Shown in pieces: positions 28,936 through 36,758 of a DNA stretch of 36,758 nt (positions within the stretch are counted from its first letter, which is position 1; each line of letters opens with the position of its first letter). The DNA is taken from assembly GCA_945906725.1 (NCBI GenBank), contig CAMDRI010000039.1, forward strand, positions 1 to 36,758, given 5' to 3'. The notes under the pieces were generated by a model, which saw only the letters and a program-made list of their open reading frames with translations, was not told the origin of the DNA and did no database searches. This stretch comes from Candidatus Kuenenia stuttgartensis (GTDB lineage: Bacteria > Planctomycetota > Planctomycetia > Planctomycetales > Planctomycetaceae). The position numbers and the translations under genes were made by a program.

Positions 28936-31197
28936 TCAGCGAGCAGCGGCAGATTGCCCCTCAGTCGCCTCATCCTGGAAGAAGTCGATCTTTCCGGTGA
29001 CGACATCGTAGAGCGCGCCGACAACGGCGATTCGGCCTTCGTGGACCAGTCGGTTGATCGTGAGGCTTTCCCGTTGGATGCGTTCGACGGTGTGGATGAC
29101 ATTTCGGCGGGCGACGGCTTCGATGAAATTGGCTCGATCATTCTCAGACCATTGCTCCAGATGTTGGCACGATGGCAAATCGATCGCACCTTGTATCTCG
29201 CGAATGATCGACTCCAGATGCTGACAACCGGTGGCTTGCTCGGCGGTGGACTGCGAGCCAGCGAGGTTGACGGCGGCCGTCACCGCGCCGCATTGAGTGT
29301 GTCCGACAACGACAATCAGCTTCGCTCCGGTGACGGCACAGCCATATTCCATGCTGCCGAGTATCTTATTGCTGATGATATTGCCCGCGATGCGGATGCT
29401 GAAAATGTCTCCCAATCCCAGATCGAAGATCAACTCGGATGGCGTGCGTGAATCAATGCAACTCAAGAGCACCGCCAACGGGTGCTGCCCCAAGGCGGTC
29501 GCTTGGAGTTGGCGATCCAAATCCCGCGTCAATCGCTTTCCCGTGCGAAAGCGCTCGTTGCCCTCTTCGAGAATCTTCAACACTTGAGCCGGCGTGAACA
29601 GCTCTTGCAGATCGCGGGTCGAATAATCCACATATTGAATCTCGTTCTGAAATTGATACTTGTCCCGAAAGCCGCGAAGGCTGACTTGCACGCCGCGGAT
29701 TGGCGCGGTCTGCTCCTTGAAATCACGAATCAGGCTGAGGATGTCCGGGTCGATGTAGACCGTGTTGGCACCGTCCAACAGGATGTGGCCGCCGCGTGGG
29801 ATCGAATTGAAGACTTTGTCCAGAGCCGCTCGATTCAGAAAACTGACCTGGTTGGCCAGTTCCACATGCAAGACATCGCCACCCAAATGCCGTTCCACAA
29901 TGGTCCTGAGCGGCCGCCGCAGATTGCTGCTCAAGCTAAACGCGAGACTGACGGCCAGACCGATCAAGATGCCGATCAGCAAGTCGGTCATTACGATCGA
30001 AACGACGGTCAGGATGAACGGCAGGAACTGAAAGTGGCCTTCGTTCCACATCTGTCGAAACAACGCGGGACTGGCCAGCTTGAGACCGGTCACCAACAAA
30101 ATCGCGGCCAGACACGACAGCGGAATGAAGTTGAGTGACGTCGACAAGAACATCACCGACACCAACAACAACAAACCATGCACGATCGTTGCCAGCTTGG
30201 TCTGTCCGCCGGCGTTGATGTTCACCGAACTCCGCACAATCACCGATGTCACCGGCAGACCGCCGATGAGTCCCGCCAGCACGTTGCCGATCCCTTGCGC
30301 CACCAACTCGCGGCTGGGCGGCGATGAACGCTGCCGACGATCCAGCTTGTCGACCGCTTCCAGATTCAACAGCGTTTCCAGCGAAGCAACGATCGCAATC
30401 GTGATCCCGGCGGTATACACGGCGGGATTCCCGATCTGCGAAAAATCGGGCAGCTTGAGAAACCCCAAGAAGTCCCGCACAGAACTTGAGACCGGCACCT
30501 GAACCAAGTGGCTGGCCTCAATCAGCCACTCGTCTCCCCAATGCTCAAACAACCGCGCCAGTCCGACACCCAACAGCACAACAATCAACGGAGCGGGCAC
30601 GATCGACTTCTTGAGCCTCGGAACCCGGTCCCAGATCACCAGCAGCGCGATCGACACGAGTCCGATGAGGGCCGCGCCTCGATGCAGGTCGCCGATCATT
30701 GCCAGGATTTCCGACAGCGTGTTCTCGTGGTCTGGCTGTGAAAACGACATTTCCCCTTCGGGATCGGTGTCGTGTCCCAGGACGTGCGGAATCTGTTTCA
30801 GTATCAAGATGACGCCGATCGCCGCGAGCAATCCTTTGATGACGCTGCTGGGAACAAACGCCGACAAAACTCCGGCCCGCGCCAATCCCAAGCCAATTTG
30901 GATCAGCCCGCCAATCATCACCGCCAACAAGAACGTCTCGAACGACCCGAGATGTGCGATCTGTGCCGCCACGACCGCCGTCAGCCCGGCGGCCGGCCCA
31001 CTGACGCTCGTGTGCGATTGACTCAGGACGCCGACGACAAGACCGCCGATGATTCCGGCCAGCAGACCTGAAAATAGCGGGGCGTTCGACGCCAATGCGA
31101 CACCCAAGCACAACGGCAGGGCCACGAGAAAGACGACCATGCCAGCGATCAAGTCGCTGGGCACTGTGGCTCTCGAAAAAACTTTGGTCTGGGGCAT
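28936..31197 (-). CDS. SulP anion transporter fused to beta-carbonic anhydrase
   Basis: 753 residues in three parts. Residues 1-430 are a SulP (SLC26-like) membrane domain with about ten to twelve helices (VPSDLIAGMVVFLVALPLCLGVALAS, GLTAVVAAQIAHLG, VIVRSSVNINAGGQTKLA). Residues 440-540 are a STAS-like domain (GGHILLDGANTVYIDPDIL). Residues 550-753 are a beta-carbonic anhydrase: SCIDSR with zinc Cys580 and Asp582-Arg584, and GHTQC with zinc His633 and Cys636, then LIVVVGHTQCGAVTAA. SulP-carbonic anhydrase fusions are known and are thought to import bicarbonate and interconvert it with CO2. Here all catalytic residues look intact, so the enzyme should be active. ATG 31197 gives a normal SulP N-terminus. 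The upstream 31198-31409 has no other gene. Confidence 0.95.
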   Translation of the reverse strand: MPQTKVFSRATVPSDLIAGMVVFLVALPLCLGVALASNAPLFSGLLAGIIGGLVVGVLSQSHTSVSGPAAGLTAVVAAQIAHLGSFETFLLAVMIGGLIQIGLGLARAGVLSAFVPSSVIKGLLAAIGVILILKQIPHVLGHDTDPEGEMSFSQPDHENTLSEILAMIGDLHRGAALIGLVSIALLVIWDRVPRLKKSIVPAPLIVVLLGVGLARLFEHWGDEWLIEASHLVQVPVSSSVRDFLGFLKLPDFSQIGNPAVYTAGITIAIVASLETLLNLEAVDKLDRRQRSSPPSRELVAQGIGNVLAGLIGGLPVTSVIVRSSVNINAGGQTKLATIVHGLLLLVSVMFLSTSLNFIPLSCLAAILLVTGLKLASPALFRQMWNEGHFQFLPFILTVVSIVMTDLLIGILIGLAVSLAFSLSSNLRRPLRTIVERHLGGDVLHVELANQVSFLNRAALDKVFNSIPRGGHILLDGANTVYIDPDILSLIRDFKEQTAPIRGVQVSLRGFRDKYQFQNEIQYVDYSTRDLQELFTPAQVLKILEEGNERFRTGKRLTRDLDRQLQATALGQHPLAVLLSCIDSRTPSELIFDLGLGDIFSIRIAGNIISNKILGSMEYGCAVTGAKLIVVVGHTQCGAVTAAVNLAGSQSTAEQATGCQHLESIIREIQGAIDLPSCQHLEQWSENDRANFIEAVARRNVIHTVERIQRESLTINRLVHEGRIAVVGALYDVVTGKIDFFQDEATEGQSAAAR

Positions 31198-31337
31198 AAA
31201 TGACTCTTCGATGAATCGAGTTCAGAAAACCTGGACATCGCACGCCGCAAGCATGCAGCGACGAAAAACCGAGAGCGTACCTGCCGATTTTCGGACACTT
31301 CTCGCTGAAGCCGACAATCAGCACTGGCAAATCAGCC

Positions 31338-31389
31338 GGAACGCGCTGGCGTCCGGTTCGTGAGCCAGAACCGGACGCGAGCGCGTTCC
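31338..31389. repeat. Long near-perfect hairpin
   Basis: A 22-bp stem with one mismatch: GGAACGCGCTGGCGTCCGGT plus TC (31338-31359) against its inverse (31368-31389) around the loop GTGAGCCA. There is no T-run on either side. It could be a terminator of unusual type, but it looks more like an inserted palindromic element, and it has no GTAG head. Confidence 0.6.
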
Positions 31390-31409
31390 GAATGATGAGG
31401 CCGTCGGTC

Positions 31410-31745
31410 TCAACAGTGCAACGGGAGCGCTCGCCCGGCCTGTGAGCCGTGGCCAAGCGGTGCTTCGACCGTCACAGAGAGTCGAGCGACTCGACGTGGC
31501 CGCGAGTGAGCGACCGTCGTTCGACCTTGCCCGCGATGACGCCGCTGCCACCGCGAGGCTCCCGCCTGAGCCAGCGAGATTTCGTCCAACTCCGACTCTT
31601 CGCTCGACTCCGAGCTTTCGCGAGTCTCGCACGGTTCCTCTTCGGGCTGCCACGACAAGGCCGTCGGCAGACAGGGCTGCCACGCCGCCATCAAGCAACT
31701 CAGCCACATCAGCAAATTGGCCAGCGGTCGCGAGGTCAACTTCAT
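31410..31745 (-). CDS. Candidate small secreted protein
   Basis: 111 residues. The N-terminus reads as a signal peptide: MKLTSRPLANLLMWLSCLMAA, then WQPCLPTALSW. It is followed by an acidic Ser/Glu-rich stretch (EEEPCETRESSESSEESELDE) and a basic Arg/His/Gly-rich C-terminal half. ATG 31745 has only a weak ribosome site (GGTAAG). I do not recognise the protein. Coding is supported by the signal-peptide shape alone, in a spacer where both strands have other short open frames, so this may be a false gene. It is in the same orientation as the SulP gene and upstream of it. Confidence 0.4.
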   Translation of the reverse strand: MKLTSRPLANLLMWLSCLMAAWQPCLPTALSWQPEEEPCETRESSESSEESELDEISLAQAGASRWQRRHRGQGRTTVAHSRPRRVARLSVTVEAPLGHGSQAGRALPLHC

Positions 31746-32068
31746 GGCTTACCAAATCGTCCAACCTGAGGAACAAAGTTCACACCAGAAATCCTGGATG
31801 ACTCAGACGGCCGTATTTTGGAGATTCGTCGCCGAGACGCAAGCGGCTTTTGCGAGAAGTCCACCTCGCTCGCCAGGCCCTCAACGCTCCGCTTACTAGG
31901 CCATCAATACACTCGCGCAGCGGCGGTGCGGGGTGATGCGAATTAAGTTCGTTTGTTTCCATTTGTGGCTTGATTGACTGGGCCGATTCTGGAACTATGT
32001 TGCTCGTTCCATCGACGAATTTTCTTCGGTCCCTTGGGTCACTTTCGTCCCTTCGATGAGGTTGCGAG
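31746..32068. other. Gene-free spacer upstream of second DUF1501 gene
   Basis: About 320 bp with no convincing gene. The right third is A/T-richer than its surroundings and includes a candidate promoter. GAGG at about 32055 is the ribosome site of the DUF1501 gene. Confidence 0.45.
31974..32001 (+). promoter_or_regulatory. Candidate sigma-70-like promoter
   Basis: TTGACT (31974-31979), a 16-base spacer, then TATGTT (31996-32001). It lies about 67 bases before the DUF1501 start at 32069 in an A/T-richer stretch. The boxes match the E. coli consensus at five and four of six positions. It is plausible but unverified; planctomycete promoters are less well defined. Confidence 0.35.
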
Positions 32069-33442
32069 ATGATCGGCCTCGGTAATCTTCGGACACACGA
32101 CTGCGAATGCCTCCGGCGGCGTGAATTGCTGCAACTGGGGGCATGTTCGGCGCTCGGCTTGTCGCTGCCGCAGTGGCTGGCTGGAGCCGCGAGGGCGGAA
32201 TCGATCTCGCCGGTGAAATCGGTGCTGCTGTTGTGGATGTGGGGCGGGCCGAGCCATCACGAGATGTGGGATCCGAAACCGAATGCTCCGGCGAAAATTC
32301 GTGGCTGTTACTCGCCGATCGCGACGGCCTCGCCGGGGATGCAAATCAGCGAACTGTTGCCGATGTGCGCGGCGAACTCGAAGCAGTTCACGATCATCCG
32401 CAGCATGGCTCACGACATGAAGGACCACAATCAGGGTGGCACGGTCGCGCTGACGGGGAGCACGAACGGCTCAATGGCTTCGGGAGCGGTGCCGTTTCCT
32501 GGTCGCGTCCGGCCAAGCATGGGATCGCTGGTGTCGTATTTGACTCGACGCCGCTCGGGAGAGTGGCCGGCGTTCACGGCGATCGGACCGAACTGCAAAG
32601 TCAGTGGAGCCGATCTGCGCGGGCAGCTCGCCGGAGCGTTGGGAGCGGCTCACGATCCGTTCCGCATCGACAGCTTCACGCACGAAGATGGTTTCAAGAT
32701 TCCACCGTCGATTGAGCCGATCGCCGGAGTCGCCGGGGCGCGGCTGACCGATCGCAAATCGCTGCTCGCCGGATTGGACGAAATTCAGCGGCGAGCCGAA
32801 GCGGCCGATGCGGCGCGGTTTGACGACCTGCAACGCAAGGCGTTCGGACTGTTGACATCGTCGCACGCCAAGCGAGCACTCAACATCGACGAAGAGCCGG
32901 GCGAGTTGCGTGAACGATACGGTCACACGGTCTTCGGCCAGAACTGCATTCTCGGCCGGCGGCTGATCGAGTCGGGCGTGCCGTTCGTGCAAGTCAACTG
33001 GAGCGGTGATGCCGAAGACGAACAACAAGGCGGCGACGGCGGCTGGGACTTGCACTACCGACTCTTCGAGCGGATGCAGGATCGCTTCTGCCCGATCTTC
33101 GACCGCGCCTTCACCGCGCTGCTGAACGATCTCGATTCGCGCGGCTTGTTGGCTTCGACGCTGGTGATCGCAATGGGTGAATTCGGTCGCAGTCCGGAAA
33201 TCAGCAGCATTGGCGGCCGAGAACATTGGCCGTTCGGCTACTCGTTGGTCGTCGCGGGGGGCGGCACTCCGGGCGGAACGGTGATCGGATCAAGCACGGC
33301 CGACGGCGGCTATCCCGCGTCTCGCCCGATTCATCCGGTGGATCTGCACCTCACGGTGTTGGAGAAGATGGGCCTCGACAAACTGGAACTGTTCGTCAAA
33401 GGCTCCGAAGTCATCGGCACGCCGATCAGCGAGTTGGGGTAA
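32069..33442 (+). CDS. DUF1501 protein (second of three)
   Basis: 457 residues. The N-terminus CLRRRELLQLGACSALGLSLP (residues 14-34) resembles a Tat leader although the Arg run is longer than usual. The DUF1501 domain contains KSVLLLWMWGGPSHHEMWDPKPNAPAKIRG, IATASPGMQISELLPMCA, RSMAHDMKDHNQGGTVALTG, HTVFGQNCILGRRLIESGVPFVQV and LVIAMGEFGRSPEISSIGGREHWP. It resembles the first copy (10931-12268) block for block and, like that one, is followed by an exported PD40-propeller gene, only four bases downstream. GAGG lies seven bases before the ATG. Confidence 0.93.
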   Translation: MIGLGNLRTHDCECLRRRELLQLGACSALGLSLPQWLAGAARAESISPVKSVLLLWMWGGPSHHEMWDPKPNAPAKIRGCYSPIATASPGMQISELLPMCAANSKQFTIIRSMAHDMKDHNQGGTVALTGSTNGSMASGAVPFPGRVRPSMGSLVSYLTRRRSGEWPAFTAIGPNCKVSGADLRGQLAGALGAAHDPFRIDSFTHEDGFKIPPSIEPIAGVAGARLTDRKSLLAGLDEIQRRAEAADAARFDDLQRKAFGLLTSSHAKRALNIDEEPGELRERYGHTVFGQNCILGRRLIESGVPFVQVNWSGDAEDEQQGGDGGWDLHYRLFERMQDRFCPIFDRAFTALLNDLDSRGLLASTLVIAMGEFGRSPEISSIGGREHWPFGYSLVVAGGGTPGGTVIGSSTADGGYPASRPIHPVDLHLTVLEKMGLDKLELFVKGSEVIGTPISELG

Positions 33443-33446
33443 GTCG

Positions 33447-35072
33447 ATGTCGCGATCCTGTACTGCCGTGTTGCTGTTGTCGTTCTGCTTGCTGCCGGTC
33501 GTTCGTGCTGATGAGCCCACGCCGGTCACGCGGCTGACGAAATCACACTTCTCGAAGTTCTTCCTGCGGTATTCGCCGAGCGGTTCGCACATCGCGTACT
33601 CACGGCATTACGCCAACCGGCGAGCGGCCAATCAGATTCTGGTTGGGCTGCACCTCGTCAAATCGGACGGCAGCGACGACCGCCGCTTGTTGGCCGAGTT
33701 CGATCGCGAGGTGCAGATTCAAGAGCATCCGTCGTGGTCCCCTGACGGCAAGCGGCTCGTGATTTCTGGTGGAGGCAACGACACCGGCAACTCGTCGAAG
33801 GACACGCTTGTTTGCGACATGGACTCTGAGTTCAAAGCGACCGGCCTGCGAAAGCTCATTCCCAGCCAAGGGGTGAGCATCGGCGAGGAGCCTTGCTTCT
33901 CGCCCGACGGCAAGCGGTTGGTCGCGGTCAGCGCGACTGAGCGGTTGTTCGTCGTCGATGCCGACGGCAAGAACCTCGCTCAGGTATTGCAGGTCGATGG
34001 CTCGTACTGCCATCAGCCCGATTGGTCTCCCGACGGCGACTGGATCGCATTCGCGACCGACCGGGACGGCAACATCGAAATCTACAAAGTGCGTCCCGAC
34101 GGAACGGAGTTGACGCGGCTGACTCGCGCGCCGGGTGTCGATGCTCACCCGCGCTGGTCGCCCGACGGACGCTGGCTGAGCTTCACGTCGAACCGAAGTG
34201 GCAACTACGACATCTGGCTGATGCGCGCGGATGGCTCGGACGAGCGGAACCTCACGCGGCACTCGGCGACCGACGATCACGCGGCGTGGTCTCCAGACGG
34301 CAAATCGATCGCGTTCGTGTCGATGCGCGACGGCGGCTTCGACATCTATCGCACTCCGGTTCCGGACGAACTGGCCGTGGCCGACAAGCCCGCTCCAAAA
34401 TCGACCGCGCCGGCCTCCGCTCCAAATGATCTCGTGCTGCACTACTCGTTTGATGACGAGGCGGCGGATGCACGCACGGTGCGCGATCGCGCGGGACGGC
34501 ATCCGCTGGAACTGGCTGGATCAAAGCTCGTCGCACCCGCAAACAAGAAATCGGGTGCGTTGGCCTTCGACGGCAAGGCGTCGTCCGCTTCCGCCGGCAA
34601 CGCGACCGATCTGCGGCTGACCGGCCCGCTGACGATCTCACTGTGGGTCCGCCCGGAATCGGCCACCGGCAACGGCTATCTGGTCTCGAAGCACGGCTGG
34701 AATATCTACCTCGGCAACGATGCGATCCCGCGATTCGAAACGCGCACGGCCGAAGACAAAGCCTGGGACACGCTCGCCGCGAAGCAGCCGCTGCCACTGA
34801 AGGCTTGGTCGTTCGTCGCCGTCGTGTTCGACACGCAGGCGAAACACAAACGGATCTATGTCGATGGCAGGCTCTCGGCCGAAAGCTCCCGAAACGACGG
34901 AGCGATCGGAGCCGCCGCCGGCTACCCGCTGGACTTCGGCCACTACGCCGCCACTAAGTCGCAGCCCTTTCACGGCCAACTCGATGAAATCCGATTGGAG
35001 CAACGAGCCTTGTCCGCCGATCAAATCCGTCAGGAATTCGAACGGCAACGCAAACTGGTTTTGACGGAATAG
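33447..35072 (+). CDS. Exported PD40 propeller with C-terminal LamG-like domain
   Basis: 541 residues with signal peptide MSRSCTAVLLLSFCLLPVVRA. Residues 25-310 carry PD40-type blades (WSPDGKRLVISGGGN, FSPDGKRLVAVSA, WSPDGDWIAFATDRDGNIEIYKVRPDG, WSPDGRWLSFTSNRSGNYDIWLMRADG, WSPDGKSIAFVSMRDGGFDIYR). A short Pro/Ala linker leads to a concanavalin-like LamG domain from about 328: LVLHYSFDDEAADARTVRDRAGRHPLEL, LTISLWVRPES, WSFVAVVFDTQAKHKRIYVDGRL and FHGQLDEIRLEQRALSADQI. LamG domains commonly bind carbohydrates or proteins outside the cell. It is the partner of the second DUF1501 gene; the first pair's propeller lacks the LamG part. Its stop TAG begins a family C repeat. Confidence 0.9.
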   Translation: MSRSCTAVLLLSFCLLPVVRADEPTPVTRLTKSHFSKFFLRYSPSGSHIAYSRHYANRRAANQILVGLHLVKSDGSDDRRLLAEFDREVQIQEHPSWSPDGKRLVISGGGNDTGNSSKDTLVCDMDSEFKATGLRKLIPSQGVSIGEEPCFSPDGKRLVAVSATERLFVVDADGKNLAQVLQVDGSYCHQPDWSPDGDWIAFATDRDGNIEIYKVRPDGTELTRLTRAPGVDAHPRWSPDGRWLSFTSNRSGNYDIWLMRADGSDERNLTRHSATDDHAAWSPDGKSIAFVSMRDGGFDIYRTPVPDELAVADKPAPKSTAPASAPNDLVLHYSFDDEAADARTVRDRAGRHPLELAGSKLVAPANKKSGALAFDGKASSASAGNATDLRLTGPLTISLWVRPESATGNGYLVSKHGWNIYLGNDAIPRFETRTAEDKAWDTLAAKQPLPLKAWSFVAVVFDTQAKHKRIYVDGRLSAESSRNDGAIGAAAGYPLDFGHYAATKSQPFHGQLDEIRLEQRALSADQIRQEFERQRKLVLTE

Positions 35073-35173
35073 GTCAGCCTTTCTAGGCTGACGCAAGTAA
35101 CCCGAAGCGTGAGCGAGGCCGCATGACGAATTCGTGTCGAATGCGGCTCGCCCTCGCTGACGCTTCAGGTTAC
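35070..35173. repeat. Family C arm plus family D inverted pair
   Basis: TAGGTCAGCCTTTCTAGGCT plus GAC (35070-35092) is a single family C arm with stem GTCAGCCT-TTCT-AGGCTGAC; its TAG is the preceding gene's stop. From 35097 to 35173 an inverted pair follows: TAACCCGAAGCGTGAGCGAG on the left and CTCGCTGACGCTTCAGGTTA on the right, with about 35 bp between. Together they fill most of the spacer before the third DUF1501 gene. Confidence 0.65.
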
Positions 35174-35190
35174 GAGATGAGGACCTTCCG

Positions 35191-36636
35191 ATGCTGACGA
35201 TCCAAGGGACAAGCCAACGAGTTTGCAGCGGCCTGACTCGTCGCGATGTGATTCGCGCGGCGGGGACGGGACTGCTGGGGACTAGCTTGCCGGCGCTGTT
35301 GGCGGCGGAAGAGGCCGGAGCAATCGTCGCTCCGAAAGCCAAGTCGGTGATGTTCGTGTTTCTGTTCGGCGGGCCGAGCCAGCTCGAAACGTTCGATATG
35401 AAGCCGGGAGCTCCGAAGGAAATTCGCGGGCCGTATCAGCCGATCGCGTCGCGGTCGCCGGGACTGCTCGTCAGCGATCATCTGCCGAAGCTGGCGACGA
35501 TGTCAGACAAGTACGCCGTCATTCGGACGATGACTCACGGGCAGAACGATCACAACGCCTGCCACATCATTCAAACCGGCCACGAAATGCCTCCAGCAGA
35601 ACGCGGCCCGGCGCGCGTGAATGCGACCGAGAAGGATTGGCCGGCGTTCGGTTCGGTCGTCGAGTATCTCGATCAGCGCGCCGACGCGCAACGGCCAGCC
35701 GACCAGCGCCGTGACTTTCCGAGTTTTGTTTATCTGCCGAACCGGCTCGGACACATCCAAGGCTACGACCGATCGGGGCAGTACGCCGGCTGGCTCGGCC
35801 TGGGTTGCAACCCGCTCGCGACGAAAGTCGCCAAGCGGGACGCGAAAGACAATCCGTACTTCCGCGACTGCACCGATGAGGAGCTGACCTTCCGCGTCGA
35901 AGGGGTTGAGACGCACGCCGACATGACGCTCGATCGGTTGTCGCGACGCGAGAGCCTGCTGACTCAATTCGACGCCGCAAAGCGCGAACTCGATCAGTCG
36001 CGTGGCGTGCGCGACTTCGGCCGGCTGCACGGTCGGGCGATGGACCTCGTCACTTCGGAAAAGATGCGGGCCGCGTTCGACATCCGCCGCGAGTCAGCAC
36101 CGTTGCGAGACCGCTACGGCCGGCACCTGTTCGGCCAGTCGATGCTGATGGGCCGTCGCATGATCGAAGCCGGCGCGCGATTCGTTACCGTCTTGTGGGA
36201 TTGCCCAGACGGCTACAGTTGGGACAGCCACCAGCACTCAAACGATGTCGGCAAGCACTTGCTGCCGGGCCTCGATCAAAGCTTGTCAGCGTTGCTGGAA
36301 GACATGCAACAACGCGGATTGCTCGACGAGACGCTGGTCGTGTGTCTCGGCGAGATGGGTCGCACGCCTCGCGGCAACGCGAACTGGGGCCGCGATCACT
36401 GGGGCTACTGCTTCCCGGCCGTGCTGGCCGGAGCGGGCATTCGCGGCGGCGCGGTCTACGGCCGCTCCGACAAGGACGCCGCGTATCCGCAGGACAAACC
36501 GGTCAGCCCGCTGAATCTCGGCGCGACGGTCTTTCACGCCCTCGGCATCTCGCCCGACACCCGCATCCATGACGCTCTCGGCCGTCCCGTGCCGGTCATG
36601 GAAGGTGGCCAGCCGCTGACAGAATTGTTCGGCTGA
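35191..36636 (+). CDS. DUF1501 Tat-exported protein (third of three)
   Basis: 481 residues. The Tat leader is LTRRDVIRAAGTGLLGTSLPALLAAEEA. The DUF1501 domain has KSVMFVFLFGGPSQLETFDMKPGAPKEIRG, IASRSPGLLVSDHLPKLA, RTMTHGQNDHNACHIIQTGHE, GRHLFGQSMLMGRRMIEAGARFVTV and LVVCLGEMGRTPRGNANWGRDHWG. It differs from the other two copies in having a longer insertion (about residues 150-220) and the MTHGQNDHNACHIIQTG block. It is the typical full-length form that in planctomycetes usually neighbours DUF1549/DUF1553 genes. GAGGA lies seven bases before ATG 35191. The next gene, starting 37 bp downstream, is also exported. Confidence 0.94.
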   Translation: MLTIQGTSQRVCSGLTRRDVIRAAGTGLLGTSLPALLAAEEAGAIVAPKAKSVMFVFLFGGPSQLETFDMKPGAPKEIRGPYQPIASRSPGLLVSDHLPKLATMSDKYAVIRTMTHGQNDHNACHIIQTGHEMPPAERGPARVNATEKDWPAFGSVVEYLDQRADAQRPADQRRDFPSFVYLPNRLGHIQGYDRSGQYAGWLGLGCNPLATKVAKRDAKDNPYFRDCTDEELTFRVEGVETHADMTLDRLSRRESLLTQFDAAKRELDQSRGVRDFGRLHGRAMDLVTSEKMRAAFDIRRESAPLRDRYGRHLFGQSMLMGRRMIEAGARFVTVLWDCPDGYSWDSHQHSNDVGKHLLPGLDQSLSALLEDMQQRGLLDETLVVCLGEMGRTPRGNANWGRDHWGYCFPAVLAGAGIRGGAVYGRSDKDAAYPQDKPVSPLNLGATVFHALGISPDTRIHDALGRPVPVMEGGQPLTELFG

Positions 36637-36672
36637 GACGAACCGCGAAAACAACTTCTTGCTGGAGTACCC

Positions 36673-36758
36673 ATGTTTCCGATCCGAACTCTCGGTGTTT
36701 TTGTTTTTGCGATCGGACTGTTGGGAGTGGCATCCGCCCAAGAACCAGCCAAGCCGAC
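36673..36758 (+). CDS. Start of an exported protein, cut by window end
   Basis: ATG 36673 has CTGGAG about seven bases upstream. The 28 codons present encode a signal peptide (FPIRTLGVFVFAIGLLGVAS, cleavage probably after ASA) followed by QEPAKP. It is the gene after the third DUF1501 gene on the same strand. The family cannot be determined from this part. Confidence 0.7.
   Translation, partial: MFPIRTLGVFVFAIGLLGVASAQEPAKP

Noticed and set aside
31442-31801. A 119-codon open frame on the plus strand.
   Set aside because: It overlaps the better minus-strand candidate, has no ribosome site and has Arg/Pro/Ser-rich shadow composition.

Overview
The window looks like a chromosomal segment of a planctomycete (Planctomycetota). 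It carries three DUF1501 Tat-exported proteins, a double-domain sulfatase, a Tat-exported Gfo/Idh/MocA oxidoreductase, an MJ0042-type zinc-ribbon membrane protein, a CSLREA-type beta-helix protein with the planctomycetal LERLEDR start motif, an HpnC/HpnD squalene pair and a formaldehyde-activating-enzyme homologue. Base composition is GC-rich throughout. LpxB points to an LPS-bearing outer membrane. I see no phage genes, IS transposase, CRISPR array, tRNA or rRNA.

Layout. 1-5.4 kb: a beta-helix exported protein whose leader is interrupted by a TAG, lpxB, a thioredoxin-like exported protein and a class I aminotransferase, all on the minus strand; then a very small Lys/Ala-rich peptide gene (5184-5261) with its own terminator. 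5.4-9.6 kb: a family 2 glycosyltransferase, then a SirB1-like/priA pair joined by a TGATG overlap. 9.8-13.1 kb (+): an NMT1/THI5-like lipoprotein, a DUF1501 protein and an overlapping PD40 beta-propeller. 13.2-17.6 kb (-): a tight operon sppA - DUF3592 - tandem sulfatase. 17.9-19.5 kb (+): a Pro/Ala-rich exported protein with C-terminal YHS-like modules. 19.6-21.5 kb (-): hpnC-hpnD, overlapping by 4 bp. 21.7-23.2 kb (+): der. 23.2-23.8 kb (-): the Fae homologue. 24-27.4 kb (+): two propeller proteins. 27.4-31.2 kb (-): the Gfo/Idh/MocA oxidoreductase and a SulP transporter fused to a beta-carbonic anhydrase. 32-36.8 kb (+): a second DUF1501-PD40 pair, a third DUF1501 gene, and the start of an exported protein cut by the window end.

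The most unusual layer is not a gene set. Many spacers contain short hairpins headed by GTAG, often as inverted pairs (REPIN-like), in several unrelated sequence families. Some have entered genes. One complete pair forms the linker that joins the two sulfatase domains, and another palindromic element is translated inside PriA. In three genes the TAG of a GTAG sequence is the stop codon, in two of them as the head of a recognisable repeat arm. Other points worth checking are the Fae homologue with Glu at the place of the family's catalytic His, the 25-residue histone-tail-like peptide, and the repeated DUF1501-PD40 gene pairing.
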